Assembly: GCA_003220985.1 (NCBI GenBank)
Contig: QHTY01000079.1
Coordinates: forward strand, 1,835 to 14,488
From: Gemmatimonadota bacterium
GTDB lineage: Bacteria; Gemmatimonadota; Gemmatimonadetes; Gemmatimonadales; GWC2-71-9
Direction of reading: 5' to 3'
DNA: 12,654 nucleotides
Part shown: one piece after another, positions 12,443 to 12,654 of the stretch
Layout of the letters: the number at the start of each line of letters is the position of its first letter
How positions within the stretch are numbered: position 1 is the first letter of the stretch
Notes under the pieces: model-generated
Seen by the model: the letters and a program-made list of their open reading frames with translations, nothing else
Database searches by the model: none
What the model was told of the DNA's origin: nothing
Made by a program: the position numbers and the translations under genes

Positions 12443-12654
12443 ACCCCACGCACGACGCACCACGCACGACGCACGGTGACGGGCAGACGTTCCGCGGCGA
12501 GTCGCTCCTCGTCCGCTATGTCAACTTCGTCAAGCTCCCGCACACGATTTTCGCGTTGCCGTTCGCGTTGCTGGGCGTCGTCGTCGCATCGTACGGGCAG
12601 CCGGTGACCTGGCGCGCCGCGATCCTCGTCGTCATCGCATTCACGGCAGCCCGG
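12439..12654 (+). CDS. ubiA: UbiA-family polyprenyltransferase (UbiA/MqnP-like), N-terminal part, partial
   Basis: The first 72 codons of a membrane prenyltransferase cut off by the window edge. After a variable hydrophilic start (NPTHDAPRTTHGDGQTFRGE) comes the UbiA opening YVNFVKLPHTIFALPFALLG, then VVVASYGQPVTWRAAILVVI, which is the first helix and loop before the second helix. The Asp-rich prenyl-diphosphate motifs lie beyond the end. The enzyme would attach the polyprenyl tail to the aromatic acid that UbiD then decarboxylates and UbiE methylates, so the gene order ubiE-ubiD-ubiA forms a compact late quinone operon. In a futalosine organism the name would be MqnP. The ATG overlaps the ubiD stop (ATGA). 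Codons 4-12 are made from a 14-bp tandem repeat. Confidence 0.92.
   Translation, partial: MNPTHDAPRTTHGDGQTFRGESLLVRYVNFVKLPHTIFALPFALLGVVVASYGQPVTWRAAILVVIAFTAAR
12447..12474 (+). repeat. Perfect 14-bp tandem repeat in the 5' end of ubiA
   Basis: CACGCACGACGCAC occurs twice back to back (12447-12460 and 12461-12474), 8 bp into the gene. It codes for a non-conserved N-terminal stretch. Fourteen is not divisible by three, so gain or loss of a unit would shift the ubiA frame. Confidence 0.7.

Noticed and set aside
1..12654. CRISPR array, tRNA/rRNA genes, IS elements, prophage or toxin-antitoxin genes
   Set aside because: No regularly spaced repeats, tRNA cloverleaf, transposase or integrase motifs, or recognisable toxin/antitoxin pair were seen on either strand.

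Overview
The window reads as high-GC bacterial chromosome from a menaquinone-making, non-model lineage. Gemmatimonadota, or a related soil phylum, is my best guess. This rests on overall style only: GC-rich genes, many GTG starts, small 4-bp-overlap operons, an Rsb stressosome module and ubiE-ubiD-ubiA linkage. No rRNA, tRNA, CRISPR array, transposase or phage gene was seen. Genes are tightly packed and no stretch over about 110 bp lacks a gene.

Layout. (1) Positions 2-2620, plus strand: the tail of a DHH/DHHA1 phosphoesterase, an Mrp/ApbC iron-sulfur carrier ATPase with an N-terminal MIP18-type domain, and a secreted TPR-like protein whose open frame runs without a stop through the gene opposite. 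(2) 2144-2518, minus strand: a small LuxR-type regulator that keeps only the first strand and helix of a receiver domain. (3) 2626-6378, plus strand: a membrane MASE1-GGDEF cyclase, followed 24 bp later by a complete rsbR-rsbS-rsbT-rsbX stressosome module. (4) 6449-9359, plus strand: a MATE exporter, a SAM hydroxide adenosyltransferase (DUF62), and two small membrane proteins, the second with a pilin-head-like C-terminus. (5) A perfect 28-bp palindrome at 9356-9383 in a convergent junction. (6) 9405-10265, minus strand: an ECF sigma factor and its zinc-finger anti-sigma factor. (7) 10291-12654, plus strand: ubiE, ubiD and the start of ubiA, a late quinone-biosynthesis operon.

The most interesting unit is region 3. 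The GGDEF domain is intact (GGDEF motif, RxxD inhibitory site, metal Asp, guanine-contacting Asn), but the second guanine-contacting residue, Asp in canonical diguanylate cyclases (PleD D344), is Ser355. The same Asp-to-Ser change marks the hybrid promiscuous (Hypr) GGDEF enzymes that make 3',3'-cGAMP. Next to it are the scaffold (RsbR, RsbS), switch kinase (RsbT) and resetting phosphatase (RsbX) of a stressosome, with no RsbU/RsbV/RsbW/SigB output in view. The inferred model is a stress-sensing module wired to cyclic dinucleotide signalling, possibly cGAMP.

Secondary points are two genes (ECF sigma factor, MATE) whose conserved N-terminus extends upstream of any ATG/GTG/TTG, an 11-bp perfect hairpin that swallows the MATE start codon, and short tandem repeats inside ubiD and at the start of ubiA.
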